64,000 nucleotides of DNA from Rhodohalobacter sp. SW132. Its GTDB lineage: Bacteria; Bacteroidota; Rhodothermia; Balneolales; Balneolaceae. Below, piece by piece: positions 62,101 to 64,000 of this stretch. Each line of letters opens with the position of its first letter. Positions within the stretch are counted from its first letter, which is position 1. Position numbers and translations under genes: made by a program. The DNA lies in the NCBI RefSeq assembly GCF_003390325.1, contig NZ_QUOK01000004.1:124001-188000 (forward strand). Direction: 5' to 3'. The notes below the pieces were generated by a model. The model searched no databases, was not told the origin of the DNA, and saw nothing but the letters and a program-made list of their open reading frames with translations.

Positions 62101-62703
62101 GATTTTCTGAATATTCTTGACAACGAAGTCGAATTCGGGCCACACCGTGAGGAACTTTCGCTCCTGCTCAGTAAAGAAATTTCAGAAACGAAAGAGAATG
62201 TATTTCCGCTTAAGAATTTTGAGAAATTCCTGCTTTCAGTTCAGCGATATAACAAAGCTTATTTTCAGAATTTGTGGGATAAACTCTCTTTTCGTGAAAA
62301 ACAGATGGTGTACAATTATTCAAACGAAGGCTTTGTAAATTATCGCAATTTTGATGTACTCACAGAGCTTCTTGAAAAAGGGATTTTCAGAATGAATTAT
62401 CGGGATGAGGAGATTGGCCTGTTTAGTAAAAGTTTCACCAATTTTGCATCCAATGCGGCCAACAGCGAACTGCTAAAGAAGTTTAAAATTGACCGAAAAG
62501 AGAACGGAAACGTCACTCATATTAGAAATGCCATTCTCACGTTTATTTTCCTATCCATTCTTGGGCTGAGCCTGGTAGCCCCCGAAGTACTGGACCGCTA
62601 TGTGGGTGCTATCAGCGGGGGGCTTGCCATCCTCAGCACTCTTGCCTCTCTTCTGAATAAATACGCAGTAAAATTTCCATTTTTAAAAGATGTACAATCG
62701 TAA
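59140..62703 (+). CDS. large polytopic membrane protein with degenerate ATPase-like and winged-helix-like region (unknown function)
   Basis: The 1187-residue protein has about 12 membrane segments (8-27, 183-208, 219-242, 496-522, 547-569, 572-592, 609-632, 638-658, 681-701, 795-817, 1127-1148, 1155-1172). Two large extracytoplasmic domains, about 28-182 and 243-495, look like ligand-sensing (Cache/PAS-like) modules. A cytoplasmic region, about 820-1125, has a strand with LVTLDNQKGLDFL where a P-loop would be expected, an acidic LLMNIDHIL, LVLTGSK as a possible sensor strand, then FREKQMVYNYSNEGFVNYRN and a short basic helix resembling a winged helix. Its function is unknown. Alone on its transcript except possibly rsgA 52 bases later. 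Confidence 0.75.
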   Translation: MKIEGYRIWAILFVAIFALSGYMYFTILENRDQLQEQSFRSLELTKNNLLSSWDNLSVRTEPPYNFDEISESDLRELLQTLLNQMPPSNFFDLTFLTDRSGKLLISSPEIPLITLPPEYLDETEKLGAIREEISISTREYQVFRVPITLEEQSQTLSEEGTLGLYLFGAISQDKFDRAGRQISFTGIYLLFTLLMLLIISFPILRVVGMGRGDTLLRTHVYQIGLSIVLLAVFIGFSISYIMSRNEIKTEHLQNIDRLIEEVTDLQRSELGRYTDLFHSYFSDEDLTADPALRYNEIFEIRADGYVNRFRISDLDTDLTENQMQDIPNLSGRYYFRDAREDQFLLGSHYSYSDGIQEGVLSRRISEEELGETDGEVRAITFGFNHFFEADTVHLNRIGLKYLIMNSSGDVYYQTPSIRTNIPNIKNAISSDQWDQVYALMRNNPGLAGSLEVPVSFEGQNYVAHLNRLEFGIDSEIEPAWMLTFRDKNLRYMRSYSIFLYSSAGYLILILSFIFIFTSFYLSGKTSHFLNLKTFAYSWFRPSVRRRKQYFYLVVVLFLHLLFFIYILTIDFHNFWLVVFLFCETVAVIALYRYVLLSKFLESWKKKRYWKVPFLISIIVIVFLSFSYIAGTLSGGKFGLITTLFLFQLAGFAGIIVFKVKKWFASGITAGSIHEVNSESVYAFSFTLWVLVVGLIPGYIIHHSAFHHENVIWQQAVQNERPVQPELPSPLTDEETSSYRQLLLNQMEYQRRQWLVNYTGIEYPVIDRYIYSDRATILSAFQHDHHTHEHGKEFSAHLLNLLIFLLIGYLFFISVRLLARQLFLTEYWDYGNKTEFIESIRTKTYLVTLDNQKGLDFLNSRFDEKIRFTILDLSVPNLTEEFNAPIFPEKEKNNSYLLMNIDHILNSSENINRLTSFIHICQKHNILLVLTGSKSVKELRNITPKKDDPEFEQAMQNWSEAMSQFSTITIPIHYGIDSLQLVERFAENDFLNILDNEVEFGPHREELSLLLSKEISETKENVFPLKNFEKFLLSVQRYNKAYFQNLWDKLSFREKQMVYNYSNEGFVNYRNFDVLTELLEKGIFRMNYRDEEIGLFSKSFTNFASNAANSELLKKFKIDRKENGNVTHIRNAILTFIFLSILGLSLVAPEVLDRYVGAISGGLAILSTLASLLNKYAVKFPFLKDVQS

Positions 62704-62755
62704 GCACTGATTATTTTCCCTAAAAATGATCCGTAAATAATGTATTTTTGGATCT

Positions 62756-63667
62756 ATGAAAAAAAGCGGAAAAGTGATACAGTCAACGGGTAAATGGTAC
62801 AAAGTTTCTTCTGACGGAGAGATCTTTGACTGTCGTATTCCCGGAAAATTCAGGTTAGTTGAGGAGTCTGTCACAAATCCCGTAGCTGTGGGAGACAATG
62901 TAGATTTCACCGTTGGTGATGATGGCAGCGGTATGATTGATTCCATCCATGATCGAAAAAACTATGTTCCGCGAAAATCGACCCGGAGTAACAAAGATGA
63001 ACAAATTCTTGTTGCCAATATCGATCGCGCCTGGGTGGTTCAGTCGATTCGCCAGCCTAAAATAAAACGGGGTTTTATCGATCGGTTCCTGGTTGCCTGC
63101 GAAGCGTATGAAATTCCGTCCGGGATTATCATCAACAAAACTGACCTGGCAAATAAAAGAGATCTGAACGAAATACATTCCATCACGGATACGTACACGG
63201 AAATCGGATACCCGGTCTTGCAAACGTCTTTAGAAGATGACTCGTCCATTGAGAAACTCCGCGAGGAATTACAAAACAGAACGTCGGTCTTTATCGGCCA
63301 CTCCGGCGTCGGAAAAACAAGTTTGATTAATGTCCTTGATCCTTCACTCAATCTTGCGGTGGGTGATATCTCCTCCTATTCTGATAAAGGCAAACACACA
63401 ACCACCTACGCCCGCCTTCTCTCTCTGAATGAGAACAGCTACCTTGTGGATACTCCCGGAATAAAAGAATTCGGACTGGTGAATATCGAACCGTATGAAC
63501 TCTCCATCTTTTTTCCGGAAATGCATGAGGCCAGGCTGCACTGCAAGTTTAACAACTGCACTCACAATCATGAACCTAAGTGCGGTGTTATCGAAGCGTT
63601 TGAACGAGGCGAAATCGATCCGGACCGATACGACTCCTATCTGAATATGCTTGAGAGCATAAATTAA
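62756..63667 (+). CDS. rsgA: ribosome biogenesis GTPase RsgA
   Basis: RsgA is a circularly permuted GTPase that checks late 30S subunit assembly. The 303-residue protein has an N-terminal OB domain, then G4 NKTD (127-130), G1 GHSGVGKTS with K187, G2 GKHTTTYA, G3 DTPGIKEFG and the zinc site C263, C268, H270 and C276. A TATTTTTG match to the -7 promoter element ends 5 bases before the ATG, which would make a leaderless message if used. Confidence 0.96.
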   Translation: MKKSGKVIQSTGKWYKVSSDGEIFDCRIPGKFRLVEESVTNPVAVGDNVDFTVGDDGSGMIDSIHDRKNYVPRKSTRSNKDEQILVANIDRAWVVQSIRQPKIKRGFIDRFLVACEAYEIPSGIIINKTDLANKRDLNEIHSITDTYTEIGYPVLQTSLEDDSSIEKLREELQNRTSVFIGHSGVGKTSLINVLDPSLNLAVGDISSYSDKGKHTTTYARLLSLNENSYLVDTPGIKEFGLVNIEPYELSIFFPEMHEARLHCKFNNCTHNHEPKCGVIEAFERGEIDPDRYDSYLNMLESIN

Positions 63668-63755
63668 AATTTTTTAATAATCTGTTTGAACTCTTCTAAT
63701 TTTTTGGCAATTTGGTAGTCAAATAAAATCATAGAGCAGATCAGACCAAAATATC

Positions 63756-64000
63756 ATGCTAAAAAAATATATTTCACTCTTTGCTATCACTCTGTTTTTT
63801 ATGCTGCCCTGGCAAAACAGTTCAGCCCAGGTAAACAATATTGGTGAATTTGTAAGAGCCGGTACGGATGATGCGAGCCTGCTTCTGGAAAACTATCTGC
63901 GTCCGTACACAAGCGGCTTCGGAGCCAACCTGAATACAGGATGGAATAATTCGGCGCGACCCTACCGCACTCTTGGTTTCGATATTCGGATAAGCGGTGC
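63756..64000 (+). CDS. secreted protein, N-terminal part (DUF6588-like, partial)
   Basis: The gene runs off the window after 81 codons. It starts MLKKYISLFAITLFFMLPW, a signal peptide cut near SSAQ (about residue 25), followed by NNIGEFVRAGTDDASLLLENYLRPYTSGFGANLNTGWN in consecutive pieces, the typical opening of DUF6588 family proteins (predicted outer-membrane beta barrels of Bacteroidota). Only the N-terminus can be judged. It follows rsgA by 88 bases. Confidence 0.7.
   Translation, partial: MLKKYISLFAITLFFMLPWQNSSAQVNNIGEFVRAGTDDASLLLENYLRPYTSGFGANLNTGWNNSARPYRTLGFDIRISG

Noticed and set aside
1-64000. tRNA, rRNA, prophage or insertion sequences
   Set aside because: I looked in all gaps for T-loop-like GTTCGA motifs, transposase motifs and terminal repeats and found none convincing.

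Overview
The window is a gene-dense piece of bacterial chromosome with moderate GC content. It most resembles the Balneolota/Rhodothermota branch of the Bacteroidota superphylum (Balneola, Gracilimonas, Rhodohalobacter type). I base this on a GWxTD-family protein, a DUF5723-like outer-membrane protein and a DUF6588-like protein, TTG starts, mostly poor Shine-Dalgarno sites, a heptose-free style LpxH and a RecBCD rather than AddAB system. The assignment is an inference from gene content. I found no rRNA, tRNA, CRISPR array, prophage or insertion sequence, and no gene that looks broken.

Layout. 1-2.8 kb (+): the end of a GWxTD protein, pdxA, a methyltransferase and ftsE. 3.1-11.8 kb (-): recC-recB-recD with ATGA overlaps, transcribed away from a secreted protein gene at 11.9 kb (+). 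13.3-14.4 kb (-): a ParA ATPase with a ribbon-helix-helix partner and no ParB. 14.8-17.4 kb (+): hotdog thioesterase, free-standing Hpt protein, galE, orphan ECF sigma factor. 17.5-20.4 kb: M42 peptidase (-), then a second thioesterase and an HD hydrolase (+). 20.5-32.8 kb (-): one long run of genes in the order pfkA, pgi, deoxynucleoside kinase, yceD, rpmF, plsX, fabH, fabD, fabG, acpP, fabF, rnc, thyA, folA and a hybrid sensor without an ATPase domain. 32.9-37.0 kb (+): polyprenyl synthase, LpxH-like hydrolase and PBP1A, an envelope module. 37.4-44.8 kb (+): nuoABCDEFGH, a partial complex I operon that stops before nuoI. 45-64 kb: M28 peptidase, VOC protein, MscS channel, DUF4168 lipoprotein (+); PIG-L deacetylase and an SDR (-); glycerate kinase, UvrD/PcrA helicase, DUF5723-like protein, lon, a 1187-residue membrane protein of unknown function, rsgA and the start of a DUF6588-like protein (+).

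Most of the window is housekeeping: fatty acid synthesis coupled to ribosome protein L32 and RNase III, thymidylate and folate supply, upper glycolysis, DNA repair and respiration. The unusual items are regulatory or structural. They are a hybrid kinase that keeps its phospho-acceptor histidine and receiver but has no HATPase domain, with an unlinked orphan Hpt protein 5 kb away; a ParA/RHH positioning pair with a perfect palindrome upstream; a 12-segment membrane protein with what looks like a worn-out P-loop ATPase plus winged helix; and several strong intergenic hairpins that are not obvious terminators. The small ribosomal gene rpmF (29072-29251) is easily missed because it has only 59 codons.
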